Source: Oscillospiraceae bacterium (GTDB lineage Bacteria > Bacillota > Clostridia > Oscillospirales > Ruminococcaceae). From it: a stretch of 50,455 nt of DNA. The notes under the pieces are model-generated. The model was given only the letters and a program-made list of their open reading frames with translations. It was not told the DNA's origin and did no database searches. Below, piece by piece: positions 25,956 to 34,642 of this stretch. Made by a program: the position numbers and the translations under genes. The DNA lies in assembly GCA_900768245.1 (NCBI GenBank), contig CAAGCE010000275.1, positions 1 to 50,455 on the forward strand, read 5' to 3'. Numbering within the stretch: position 1 is the stretch's first letter; every line of letters starts with the position of its first letter.

Positions 25956-27185
25956 ATGCTGCTTTATATTATACTTCTTTTAGGAGTTGTGCTGCTCGGC
26001 ATACCTCTTTGCAGTAAAAAATGCGGAAAATGGGGCAGGATCGTTTACTGTGTAACGGCGGCGATCGTTTTTGCCGTTATAGCTGCGGTGCGTTTTCAGG
26101 TCGGCTATGACTATAATTTATACGGTGGAACATATTTTAATATGAAGTATATGGACATTGAGGAAATCTCAGTGCTGAAAATGGAAAAGGGTTTTCTTCT
26201 TCCGCTTTATATTCTTGATCTTGCATTTGAGGATTACAGGACGGTATTCGTTTATACCTCGATTATTATTTACCCCGCTGTGTTTTATCTTATTTACAAG
26301 AATTCGTCCTGTCCATGGATAAGCACGGCAGCATATCTCTGCTTTGGATTGTTTTTCAATTCACTGTGTTTCCTTCGTCAGGTTATGGCTGTGCTGATTG
26401 TGACGTATGCAATTAAATATGTATGCGAAAAGCAGCCGCTCAAGTTCTTTGTATTGGTGCTTGCGGCCTCGGCATTTCATTGGTCTGCACTTATTGCGCT
26501 TGTAATGTATATTTTGCTGAGAATTAAGCCGGGGTATATTTACACGGGACTGGTGACCGCAGGAACGGTCATATTCTGTGTTTTTTCGCGTCGATTTATG
26601 TTTTGGGCAATCAATAATTTTTATATGTACAAAGGATACGATCCCGAAACGAGCGTTGAGGCAATGAACGGATTGCCGATAAGGTATACGGTTATATTCG
26701 GCGTACTATTCCTTATATGCTTTATATTCCGCAAAAGGCTTATTGAAAGAAATCCAAATAATTCGGTTTACATAAATTGCTTGATGTACACGGTTGTATT
26801 TGAGGCAATGGGAACAAGGCATGGCATACTTTCTCGTTTTACGCTTATAGTGTATATTCCTGCGATATTGTATCTTATTCCTGATTTGGTATATGTCATT
26901 AAGGATTATATATCCGAAAAATTCGGAAACGGTATGCATAGAAATGCAGTTTGCATTTGTTCATCATTGGCGGCAGTGCTGTTTTCAACTGCGAGCTATG
27001 CTGTGCTGATGCTTAGCAATTATAACGGCGTTGTTCCATACATTTCTCAATTTAATCGTCCCAAGGACATATTTGTTGAACAGATTGACGAACAGTTTGA
27101 CGATGAAGAATGGGAAGATGACGAAGATTGGGAAGACGACGATGATTGGGAAGATGATGAAAACTTGGAAGATGAAGATTGGTAA
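25956..27185 (+). CDS. EpsG/Wzy-like polysaccharide polymerase with acidic tail
   Basis: 409 residues with about ten hydrophobic segments. It begins LLYIILLLGVVLLGIPL and includes a short RFQVGYDYNLY loop typical of EpsG-family polymerases, which join repeat units outside the membrane. The last 28 residues are a repetitive acidic tail (EEWEDDEDWEDDDDWEDD) that I have not seen in this family. GGGGGG lies upstream of the ATG. Second polymerase candidate: see 41348. Confidence 0.8.
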   Translation: MLLYIILLLGVVLLGIPLCSKKCGKWGRIVYCVTAAIVFAVIAAVRFQVGYDYNLYGGTYFNMKYMDIEEISVLKMEKGFLLPLYILDLAFEDYRTVFVYTSIIIYPAVFYLIYKNSSCPWISTAAYLCFGLFFNSLCFLRQVMAVLIVTYAIKYVCEKQPLKFFVLVLAASAFHWSALIALVMYILLRIKPGYIYTGLVTAGTVIFCVFSRRFMFWAINNFYMYKGYDPETSVEAMNGLPIRYTVIFGVLFLICFIFRKRLIERNPNNSVYINCLMYTVVFEAMGTRHGILSRFTLIVYIPAILYLIPDLVYVIKDYISEKFGNGMHRNAVCICSSLAAVLFSTASYAVLMLSNYNGVVPYISQFNRPKDIFVEQIDEQFDDEEWEDDEDWEDDDDWEDDENLEDEDW

Positions 27186-27219
27186 AATTTTCTTGGTCGT
27201 ATAAGATGGAGGACAGTTT

Positions 27220-27723
27220 ATGAACGAAGAAAGCGTTGCCTTTGACGATAAAAAACGAAAAAAGCGAGAATATCGTTTCGGGGAGAAAATGTTCATTTCA
27301 TTTATAATAACATTTTCGGCAGGAGTATTCTGTTATGAAAACTATATGCCCGAATCGTTTATGAATGTTTATAAATATATGGTGTTGGGTGTATGTTTGC
27401 TGACCTGGCTGGTTTTTTCGTTTTTTAGCGGAGTGAATAAAAAGTGGCAGTACAGCTTATTTACGGTGTTGTTTTGGCTCCTCCCTCAGCTGATAATATT
27501 CCTTGCAGACAACGGACCGAGAGCATTTAGACTTAGTGTAACAATGTATCTGCTCTCAGAGTTTTCAAATATTCTTATATCCGCTCCTGTAAAGCTTTTA
27601 GGCGGACTGATGAACATAAAGATAATACCATGCGTAATGATAATTGTACTTTCGTGCATATTCAGTTTTTTGAGCGGGGTTCTTTTATCGGACAGGCTAG
27701 ATAAAAAAACACACCGCCAATAA
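27220..27723 (+). CDS. Small polytopic membrane protein
   Basis: 167 residues. A charged N-terminus (DDKKRKKREYRF) is followed by about four hydrophobic segments (FISFIITFSAGVFCY; MVLGVCLLTWLVFSFF; FTVLFWLLPQLIIFL; MIIVLSCIFSFLSGVLL). GGAGG precedes the ATG. No family recognised. Its place between the polymerase and the secreted proteins suggests a role in the same locus. Confidence 0.65.
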   Translation: MNEESVAFDDKKRKKREYRFGEKMFISFIITFSAGVFCYENYMPESFMNVYKYMVLGVCLLTWLVFSFFSGVNKKWQYSLFTVLFWLLPQLIIFLADNGPRAFRLSVTMYLLSEFSNILISAPVKLLGGLMNIKIIPCVMIIVLSCIFSFLSGVLLSDRLDKKTHRQ

Positions 27724-27781
27724 TATGGTAATTACACCTTTAGGGTGATAATTATAATTTTTGGGAAAGGAGGAAACAAAC

Positions 27782-28366
27782 ATGAAAAATGTTTTGAAAA
27801 GAACACTCAGTGCTGCTATTGCTGTATTGACAATGTCTGTAACAGCTATGTCTGCTATGGCTGCTGATTATGCTCAGGCTCCTTCATTCAGTGAAACACC
27901 TTCCGCAACTGTATCCGTTAAGACTGAAACAGTTAAGGAAGCTGTTAGCGATGCAATCAAGAATGCAGAAGACGGTGTTGCAGCTGTTAAGGTTAAAAAC
28001 ACTAACAACTTAAAGCTTTCATCTGCAATTCTTAAGTCAATTGCAAAGCTTGAAGGTGGTTCTCTTGTTATCGAGTCACCCAAAGCAATAATAAGCATTG
28101 ATGCTGATTCCATTGAAAAGGCTCGTAACATCGACCTTTCAATGAAGGTTAATTCCAATTCGGAAAAGACCGTTATCAACATGACATCACGTGTCAAGTT
28201 TGGCTGCAAAGTTAAGATTGCAGTTACAAACTGCAAGCTTAGCGCTGAGGCTCTTAAAGAAGCTCACGTTTACTGCAATGGCAAGGATCTTGGACCCGTT
28301 GAACTTGACGAGAACGGATATCCTGTTATTACAGTAACAGCAGGCGGCACTTACACAATTAAGTAA
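27782..28366 (+). CDS. Secreted protein, unknown function
   Basis: 194 residues with a clear signal peptide (MKNVLKRTLSAAIAVLTM ... AMA-A, cleavage near residue 29). The mature part is about 165 residues, Lys/Ala-rich, with beta-like repeats of hydrophobic-Lys alternation (KTVINMTSRVKF, CKVKIAVTNCKL), and three cysteines. AAAGGAGG is an almost perfect ribosome site, and codon use looks optimised, suggesting strong expression. A large hairpin follows the stop. A coding start upstream at 27761 lacks support. Confidence 0.75.
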   Translation: MKNVLKRTLSAAIAVLTMSVTAMSAMAADYAQAPSFSETPSATVSVKTETVKEAVSDAIKNAEDGVAAVKVKNTNNLKLSSAILKSIAKLEGGSLVIESPKAIISIDADSIEKARNIDLSMKVNSNSEKTVINMTSRVKFGCKVKIAVTNCKLSAEALKEAHVYCNGKDLGPVELDENGYPVITVTAGGTYTIK

Positions 28367-28395
28367 GCCGTTTGTGCAGCTGTTCAGTTATTCTG

Positions 28396-28442
28396 AACGG
28401 CTGCGAAATACACTTCATCGGCAGGTGTATTTCGCAGCCGTT
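28396..28442. other. Large perfect hairpin after the secreted-protein gene
   Basis: 18-bp arms AACGGCTGCGAAATACAC (28396-28413) and its complement (28425-28442) with an 11-base loop. No T tract follows, so it is not a standard terminator. An alternative smaller hairpin, CAGCTGTTCAG / CTGAACGGCTG, overlaps its left arm, so the two could be exclusive. It may stabilise or process the mRNA. Confidence 0.8.
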
Positions 28443-28520
28443 AAAGAAATACACGATACATTGTAAAAAATGATGTTATAGAAAGAAAACGTTAAAATAT
28501 AAAAAAGAAGAAGTGATCAA

Positions 28521-29360
28521 ATGAAATCAAAAATCTGTATTATAATTGCGATGACTGTTGTTGCTGCTGTTGCATGCGCAGTATTTGTATTTGGAAAAGA
28601 TGACAGTAATGTTCAGAGTGAGAAGCTGCTTAGCGCTTTGGAATATTATGAAAAATGTGATTATGACAATGCAATAGCATTATATAATGCGATCATTTCC
28701 GATGATGACACCTGCGCAGAGGCATATTTGGGCCTTGCTGATGTTTATTGGGCAAAAGAAAATACTGATAAGGCTCTTCAGATACTTGAAAAAGGTTTGG
28801 ATAATACAGATAATGATGAATCGGTTTTGAAAAAGATGAAGGAGCTTTTTCCGAATTTTTCAGCTGAGGCAGAATCCGAGGTCACGGTAACAGTAGGTTC
28901 AGCCGAACAGACTGAAGTTACTGTTACCGAAACCGAAGAAACCTCATCGGAAACATCTGAATTGGTAACAGAAACGGAAACGTCCGTTACAACGGAAACA
29001 ACCACTGTTTCGGAAACACAGACGGTAACCGAGGCAACAACCACTTCGGCTGCGCAGACAACAACAGCACCTGTTCAGACTACAACAAAAACTACCACAG
29101 CAAAAACAACCGTAGCTTCAACTACCACGGCAAAGACAACCACAGCCGAAACCACCACTACAACGGCTGAAGAAAAAAAGCCTATGGTTGAGGTCCCTGA
29201 TTTTACCAACATGACATACGATGAAGCTTATTTATGGTGTTCTTTCAATTCACTGAGAATAAAAGGAATCGGACTTGATTATTTTGATGAAATAAAATCG
29301 CAAAGTCCTGCTCCCGGAACACTTGTTGAAGAGGATTCGGTTGTAATTGTGAAAGGATAA
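28521..29360 (+). CDS. TPR and PASTA domain membrane-anchored protein
   Basis: 279 residues. An N-terminal membrane anchor or signal (CIIIAMTVVAAVACAVFVF) is followed by about two TPR-like repeats (residues 36-105, ALEYYEKCDYDNAIALYN and YLGLADVYWAKENTDKAL). A long Thr/Glu-rich, then Thr/Ala-rich linker (about 115-220) leads to one PASTA domain (VPDFTNMTYDEAYLW ... SQSPAPGTLVEE) at the C-terminus. PASTA domains bind peptidoglycan fragments, so this may tether glycan machinery to the wall (inference). The protein ends 6 bp before the next gene. Confidence 0.75.
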   Translation: MKSKICIIIAMTVVAAVACAVFVFGKDDSNVQSEKLLSALEYYEKCDYDNAIALYNAIISDDDTCAEAYLGLADVYWAKENTDKALQILEKGLDNTDNDESVLKKMKELFPNFSAEAESEVTVTVGSAEQTEVTVTETEETSSETSELVTETETSVTTETTTVSETQTVTEATTTSAAQTTTAPVQTTTKTTTAKTTVASTTTAKTTTAETTTTTAEEKKPMVEVPDFTNMTYDEAYLWCSFNSLRIKGIGLDYFDEIKSQSPAPGTLVEEDSVVIVKG

Positions 29361-29366
29361 TGATTT

Positions 29367-31367
29367 ATGAGTATTATTAAAAAGTGCATTGCAGCAGTTG
29401 TTGCAGTTTCTTTGTCATTCGGTATGGTTGCTTATATTCCGGCAATGGTGAATATGGGTGACGCGGCAATTGTTGCTGATGCAGCCGATTCAAGCGGATT
29501 TGTGACAAAAAAAGACTCTGCGGGAAGAAAGTATATTGCATCATACAAGGGAGCAGGCGGAGAAATAACCATTCCTTCAGATGTTTCTTACATCGGCAAG
29601 GGGGCTTTTAAAGACAATCTCAAAATAACGAGCGTTGTTTTCCCGGAAAAATGCAAGCTTGGAATCGGAGATAATGCTTTTGCAAATTGTTTAAAGCTTG
29701 AAAAGGTTGTTTTTGCGGGAGATGAAAAATATATAGGCAACAATGCATTTTATAACTGCACAGCCTTGAAAAGCGTTACTTTTGAAAAAGGAGACGCATA
29801 CATAGAATATATCGGAGAAGCTGCGTTTAGAAATTGCTTTTCTCTTTCGGCTATTGAGATAACATCGGGCACAAAAAAGATAGGCGATTATGCTTTTGAA
29901 AACTGCCTTGAATTAAACTCGGTATCTGTTCCCGAAAGCGTTGATGAAGTTGGCAGCAAGGCGTTCGGATATATGTATAATTCTTCTTCTGATAAGCACA
30001 TTATTGCGAAGGAAGGTAAAGGGGAATACATAAGCTATAACGAAGAATTTGATGATGAGATCATTGAATGGTATGCTCAGAAGGTTCAGAAACCTATAAC
30101 AATGATCGTGGTAAAAAATTCCGATGCTGAAAAATATGCAGCAAGCAACAAAATTCGTTATATCAAGGTTGACAAAATCGAAAAGCCTATTATTACTGCA
30201 AATGCGGATACAAATCAAGTCGTCCTAAGTTGGAAACAGCTAAGGGATGCAGATTCATACAGAGTGGATATGTATGATGCCAATTTAGGAAAATATGTAA
30301 AATTGAGAATATCAAATGCGAAAAAGATGGTTGTTTCCGATCTTGACAGCGATACGGAATATATATTCAGAGTTACATCATTGAAATCTTATGTTGGATC
30401 ATATTATGACATGGCATATTCGGAAAATGTTTGCGTAAGAACAGCAAAGCAAAAATCTGATAAAAACAATGTCAGCCTCGTTTTAAAAGGTTCTTCCAAC
30501 GGTAACTCCGTTACTTTAACATGGAATGTCCTAAAAGATGCGGATGCATATCAGGTATATATGTATGACACAAACAGCAAATCATACAAGCTTTATAAAA
30601 AGACCACTGCAAAGAATATAAAAATCGATGGTTTATCAAGCAATACGGAATATAAATTCTATGTTGCTGCCGTAAAAGGATCGAGCGATGATTTGGCGGA
30701 AATCTCCAAGTCCGATACTATTACTTTGAAAACAGAAAAAGAAACTGTTAAGAAAACTACAACTTCGGAAAGCACGGTTCTCAATGTAAAGGCTACGACC
30801 AGTGCAGACAGCATAAGCCTTGAATGGAATCCTGTAAGCGGTGCCGAAAAGTATTTCATATATGTCTATAATTCCAAAACAGGCAAGTATGAAAAGAATA
30901 ATATGAGTACAGGCAAAAAAAGCGTATTAAGCAACCTTGAAAGTTCGACAAAATATAAGCTGTATGTTTCGGCAGTTAAAAAGTCGGGCAAGGAATATGT
31001 TGAAATAGTCAGATCGGATATATTGAGCCTTAAAACCGACAAGAAAGCCGAAAAGACTAATTCAAGTGAAAAAGTTGCCATTTTGAAGGTATCGGCATCG
31101 GCAGGCACAGACAGCATTGTTCTTGAGTGGAATACATCGGAAAATGTTGACAAATTTTGGACGTATATGTATAATACCAAAACCAAAAAGTATGACAAAA
31201 TTAAGCAGAGCAGCGGTAAAAAATGCGAAATAACCGGTCTTGAAAGCGGTACCGAGTATAAGCTTTATGTTTCTGCTGTCAAGCAGGAAAAGGGCAGCTA
31301 TATTGAGGTGATGAGGTCGGAGATAATTGAGATTTCTACCGCAAATATCAATCGTGTCAGCTTTTAG
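29367..31367 (+). CDS. Secreted LRR (BspA-type) and fibronectin III protein
   Basis: 666 residues. A signal peptide (about 1-40) is followed by BspA-type leucine-rich repeats (about 50-210; units such as IGDNAFANCLKLEKVVF and IGEAAFRNCFSLSAIEI) and four fibronectin type III domains starting near 268, 368, 470 and 570, each with the SWxxxxDADxYxVYMY-like first strands and a TEYxFxVxAVK strand. No sortase signal or dockerin is seen. Such proteins act in adhesion or glycan binding at the surface. It follows the PASTA protein by 6 bp and is probably co-translated. AAAGGAT precedes the ATG. Confidence 0.85.
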   Translation: MSIIKKCIAAVVAVSLSFGMVAYIPAMVNMGDAAIVADAADSSGFVTKKDSAGRKYIASYKGAGGEITIPSDVSYIGKGAFKDNLKITSVVFPEKCKLGIGDNAFANCLKLEKVVFAGDEKYIGNNAFYNCTALKSVTFEKGDAYIEYIGEAAFRNCFSLSAIEITSGTKKIGDYAFENCLELNSVSVPESVDEVGSKAFGYMYNSSSDKHIIAKEGKGEYISYNEEFDDEIIEWYAQKVQKPITMIVVKNSDAEKYAASNKIRYIKVDKIEKPIITANADTNQVVLSWKQLRDADSYRVDMYDANLGKYVKLRISNAKKMVVSDLDSDTEYIFRVTSLKSYVGSYYDMAYSENVCVRTAKQKSDKNNVSLVLKGSSNGNSVTLTWNVLKDADAYQVYMYDTNSKSYKLYKKTTAKNIKIDGLSSNTEYKFYVAAVKGSSDDLAEISKSDTITLKTEKETVKKTTTSESTVLNVKATTSADSISLEWNPVSGAEKYFIYVYNSKTGKYEKNNMSTGKKSVLSNLESSTKYKLYVSAVKKSGKEYVEIVRSDILSLKTDKKAEKTNSSEKVAILKVSASAGTDSIVLEWNTSENVDKFWTYMYNTKTKKYDKIKQSSGKKCEITGLESGTEYKLYVSAVKQEKGSYIEVMRSEIIEISTANINRVSF

Positions 31368-31402
31368 TTCAGCTTCTGAGTATGCATAATTGAGAGGATA
31401 AA

Positions 31403-32317
31403 ATGAAGACAGCTTTATTGATTATGGCAGCAGGTATAGGCAGCAGATTCGGCGGTGGTATAAAGCAGCTTGAACCTGTCGGAGTCTGCGATGAAATCAT
31501 TATGGATTATTCAATTCATGATGCGATCCAAGCAGGATTTGACAAAATCATTATTGTGATTAGAAAAGAAATCGAGGACGATTTTAAGGATAGGATCGGC
31601 AATCGAATCGAAAAAATATGTTTCGAAAAGAATATAGATGTTTTTTATGTGTTTCAGGACATTAATGATGTTCCCGGAACCGTTCCCGAGAGGCGAACAA
31701 AACCTTGGGGAACAGGTCAGGCTGTTATTGCCGCAAAGGATATAATTACCGAGCCGTTTATGGTAATCAACGCCGATGATTATTACGGTAAAGATGCATT
31801 TTTCAAGATGCATGACTGGCTATGCAGAGAACATAAGGAAAATGTATATTCAATGGTTGGCTTTATTCTTAAAAATACATTATCAAAAAACGGCTCCGTG
31901 ACAAGAGGAATATGCAAAATCGGTGAGGATCGTAAGCATTTGACCGATGTTATTGAAACGCGGAATATTATCAAGACGGAAAACGGCGCTTCGGCTGACG
32001 GAGCGGAACTTGACCCCGAATGGTATGTATCGATGAATATGTGGGGATTGTTTCCGGGTTTTGTTGATTTGCTTGAAGAAGATTTTATCGAATTCTTCAA
32101 AAACGATGTTGCGAAAGATCCGTTAAAATCGGAATTCATTCTTCCGACTATAATCGGCAATATGCTGCGTAAGGGCGAATGTTTGGTTGAAGTCCTTGAA
32201 ACAAGGGATAGCTGGTTTGGCGTAACATACAAAGAGGATAAAGAAGAAGTTAAAGACAACTTCAGAAAGCTGATTGAAAGCGGTGTATATAACAAAGAGC
32301 TGTATAGTGACCTATAA
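31403..32317 (+). CDS. Sugar-phosphate nucleotidyltransferase family protein
   Basis: 304 residues with the nucleotidyltransferase fold. It begins MKTALLIMAAGIGSRFGGG (a G-x-G-S-R-F variant of the NTP-binding loop), has PWGTGQAVIAAK and the metal site INADDYYG near residue 124, and ends DSWFGVTYKEDKE. It probably activates a sugar or alditol phosphate with CTP, UTP or GTP for glycan synthesis; the exact sugar is not readable. A broken relative of its C-terminus sits at 50097-50228. GAGAGGAT precedes the ATG. Confidence 0.85.
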   Translation: MKTALLIMAAGIGSRFGGGIKQLEPVGVCDEIIMDYSIHDAIQAGFDKIIIVIRKEIEDDFKDRIGNRIEKICFEKNIDVFYVFQDINDVPGTVPERRTKPWGTGQAVIAAKDIITEPFMVINADDYYGKDAFFKMHDWLCREHKENVYSMVGFILKNTLSKNGSVTRGICKIGEDRKHLTDVIETRNIIKTENGASADGAELDPEWYVSMNMWGLFPGFVDLLEEDFIEFFKNDVAKDPLKSEFILPTIIGNMLRKGECLVEVLETRDSWFGVTYKEDKEEVKDNFRKLIESGVYNKELYSDL

Positions 32318-32461
32318 GGATTGACAGTTCATTGTTATGTTCTGATAAACAATGTTTTCACGTTGCGCAGAGTGTATATTCTTATTTTTTTGCGTTTGTC
32401 GATTTCTGCCGATAATTCAATTAACCGCTGACAAAAATTTTGAAATTGGGGATAAAAAATA

Positions 32462-33130
32462 ATGGTTGAAAATACTGTTGTTGATAATCAAGCTGAAATA
32501 ATTAGTGAAGGTGTAAATACAGCAGAATTCAAAGAGAAGCCTGTTTATGATTTTTTTAAGAGGGCGTTTGATATAGTTTGTTCGCTTTTGGCGCTGATTG
32601 TTTTGAGTCCCGTGTTTTTAATTACCATAATTGCAATTGTAGCAGATGATTTTGGAAATCCGTTTTTTGTTCAGGAGCGTATTGGAAAAGATAATAAACC
32701 ATTCAGAATGTACAAATTTCGTTCAATGCGTTTGAATGCTGAAAAAGAACTTGCAGAATTAATGAAATATAATGAGTATTCCGATGTTCATTTTAAAATG
32801 GATAAAGATCCCCGCATAACAAGGGTTGGTAAAATAATAAGAAAAATATCAATAGACGAACTTCCGCAATTGGTTAATGTTCTTAAAGGCGATATGAGTA
32901 TAATCGGTCCGAGACCGTTTATTCGTTCCGAGCAGGAGCATCTTCCTTCAGATAGGCTTGTGGTTAAACCCGGACTTTCTTGTTATTGGCAGGTTACAAA
33001 CACTATAAAAATGTCAAATGAAGATCAGCTTGAATTGGATTATAAGTACATAAGAGAAAGATCCGTTCTCACCGATCTCAGACTTATTTTTAAGACGATT
33101 ATGGTTGTGTTTAAGGGGAAAAATTGTTGA
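32462..33130 (+). CDS. Priming sugar transferase (undecaprenyl-phosphate glycosyl-1-P transferase)
   Basis: 222 residues of the monotopic bacterial sugar transferase family. One N-terminal hydrophobic helix (about 37-60) is followed by PFFVQERIGKDNKPF, MYKFRSMR, the catalytic region with DPRITRVGKIIRK and SIDELPQL, then IIGPRPF and KPGLSCYWQV. It loads the first sugar phosphate on the lipid carrier. Last complete gene of the native-looking operon. Its stop codon lies in the loop of a hairpin. Confidence 0.92.
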   Translation: MVENTVVDNQAEIISEGVNTAEFKEKPVYDFFKRAFDIVCSLLALIVLSPVFLITIIAIVADDFGNPFFVQERIGKDNKPFRMYKFRSMRLNAEKELAELMKYNEYSDVHFKMDKDPRITRVGKIIRKISIDELPQLVNVLKGDMSIIGPRPFIRSEQEHLPSDRLVVKPGLSCYWQVTNTIKMSNEDQLELDYKYIRERSVLTDLRLIFKTIMVVFKGKNC

Positions 33131-33144
33131 ATTTTTCCCCTTTA
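33113..33144 (+). terminator. Hairpin over the stop codon, possible terminator
   Basis: Perfect 12-bp stem AAGGGGAAAAAT / ATTTTTCCCCTT (33113-33124, 33131-33142) with the TGA stop in the loop. Only a short T run follows, so termination may be partial. Confidence 0.55.
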
Positions 33145-33361
33145 GCCATTTAAAGAATCTGCCGTTTACCGATGTCTTAAGGCTTATGTACGTGAACAGA
33201 CGGTAAGAAAGAGCAGCATTTTCAGCCAGGAGTTCTTTGGGAAGACTAAGGCAGTTTATGATAATGTCTACCGGGCAAAATCAGTTGCGGTCTGATGGAC
33301 TATGGTGGAGTTGAATATACATACAAATATAAGTCTTTTTGCATAAATATGCGCCGGAGAA
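33143..33361 (+). other. Degenerate junction between the two glycan cassettes
   Basis: Contains a coding relic, ESAVYRCLKAYVREQTVRK ... FSQEFFGKTKAVYDNVYRAK, ending at a TGA at 33293, with no start codon. I do not recognise it. No promoter is obvious. It marks the change from one codon style to another. Confidence 0.4.
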
Positions 33362-33514
33362 ATGCGGAAGAAGATGCAACTGATTTTATTGAGTGAACCT
33401 GTCTGGGAAAAGATGAATGGGAAAAGGCTGTGTGATGAACACGAGGAATTAGAGAGAAATACTATTGCACATAGATTTGCGGAAAGAAAAATGACGAGGA
33501 GTATTTGGAGATGA
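33362..33514 (+). CDS. Possible 50-residue leader ORF
   Basis: ATG at 33362 opens 50 codons (MRKKMQLILLSEPVWEKM ...) whose TGA overlaps the ATG of the next glycosyltransferase (ATGA). GGAG lies only 2 bases before the start, and the frame has stops close upstream. It could be a coupled leader gene or the tail of a truncated gene. Weak. Confidence 0.25.
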   Translation: MRKKMQLILLSEPVWEKMNGKRLCDEHEELERNTIAHRFAERKMTRSIWR

Positions 33515-34638
33515 GAAAGAATAAAATTAGAATACTGCATGTGGCGCAAGCTGCTGGCGGCGTGGATCGCTACATCCGAATGCTTCTCAAGTATTTGGAT
33601 AAAGACAAATTTGCAAATGTTTTGGTCTGCTCACAGGATTTCCGTGGTGAAGATTATAGAGGATTGGTTGATTCTTTTGAACAGATCGAAATGACCAGAG
33701 CCATTGGCGGCAACGACTTGAAAGCAATTAAAGCGGTCAGAAATCTGATAAAGAGATATAACCCCGATATCGTCTATGCTCACTCCAGCAAGGCGGGGGC
33801 TATTGCTCGTGTTGCGGATATTGGTTTAAAGAACCGTTGTGTATACAACCCACATGGTTGGGCGTTCAACATGCGTTGTTCTGCAAAGAAAAAGGCAATG
33901 TACACAGCTATTGAAAAGGTAGCTGCACTATTCTGTGATAAGATTATCTGCATTTCAGACGCGGAGAAGCAGTCAGCATTGGATAAGAAAATATGCAAAG
34001 AGGACAAGTTACAGGTCATTTTTAACGGTGTAGACATCGAAGCCTATGAGAATGGAGTGCATGGTGCAGTTAAAAGGAGAGAACTGAACATTCCAGAAGA
34101 TGCATTTGTTGTTGGTATGGTTGGACGAATGAGTCCACAGAAAGCACCGGATGTTTTTATTAAAATGGCAAAGCTGGTGAAGGAAAAGGTTCCAAATGCA
34201 CACTTTATTATTGTTGGCAACGGAAACCAAGAAGCTGAGATTAGAAAGTATGCGGAGAACAATGGTTTTTTGGATAGTCTACATATTACAGGGTGGGTTG
34301 ATAATCCGATGAGCTATGTTGAGCTATTTGATGTGGCGTGCCTATTGAGCCGCTGGGAGGGCTTTGGCCTAGTACTGCCTGAGTACATGATGGCTGGCAA
34401 ACCGATTGTGGCAAGCAGAGTAGATGCTATTCCGAATATAATCCGAGATGGAGAAAATGGTTTGCTTGTAGAAGTTGATGATGCCGCTGGAGCAAGTAAA
34501 GCAGTGTTGCAAATTTATCAGGAAGATGGATTAAGAGATAGATTAGTGGCACAGGGAATGGAAGATGTACATAACAGGTTTAATGCTCGGAGAGTTTCAG
34601 AGGAACATAGCAAATTATTCAATAAGGAAATGGATTAA
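33511..34638 (+). CDS. Glycosyltransferase family 4 protein
   Basis: About 375 residues. GT-B fold signals: N-terminal KIRILHVAQAAGGVDRY, a helix with YNPHGWAFNM, GRMSPQKAPD near residue 208, and the acidic E-x7-E motif in RWEGFGLVLPEYM near 285. It transfers a nucleotide-activated sugar to the growing lipid-linked unit. GAGGAG lies about 11 bases before the ATG at 33511. First complete gene of the second cassette. Confidence 0.9.
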   Translation: MRKNKIRILHVAQAAGGVDRYIRMLLKYLDKDKFANVLVCSQDFRGEDYRGLVDSFEQIEMTRAIGGNDLKAIKAVRNLIKRYNPDIVYAHSSKAGAIARVADIGLKNRCVYNPHGWAFNMRCSAKKKAMYTAIEKVAALFCDKIICISDAEKQSALDKKICKEDKLQVIFNGVDIEAYENGVHGAVKRRELNIPEDAFVVGMVGRMSPQKAPDVFIKMAKLVKEKVPNAHFIIVGNGNQEAEIRKYAENNGFLDSLHITGWVDNPMSYVELFDVACLLSRWEGFGLVLPEYMMAGKPIVASRVDAIPNIIRDGENGLLVEVDDAAGASKAVLQIYQEDGLRDRLVAQGMEDVHNRFNARRVSEEHSKLFNKEMD

Positions 34639-34642
34639 AACA

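Noticed and set aside
28900..29165. ACA/ACC-rich repeats
   Set aside because: Low-complexity coding sequence for the Thr-rich linker of the PASTA protein, not a DNA repeat array.
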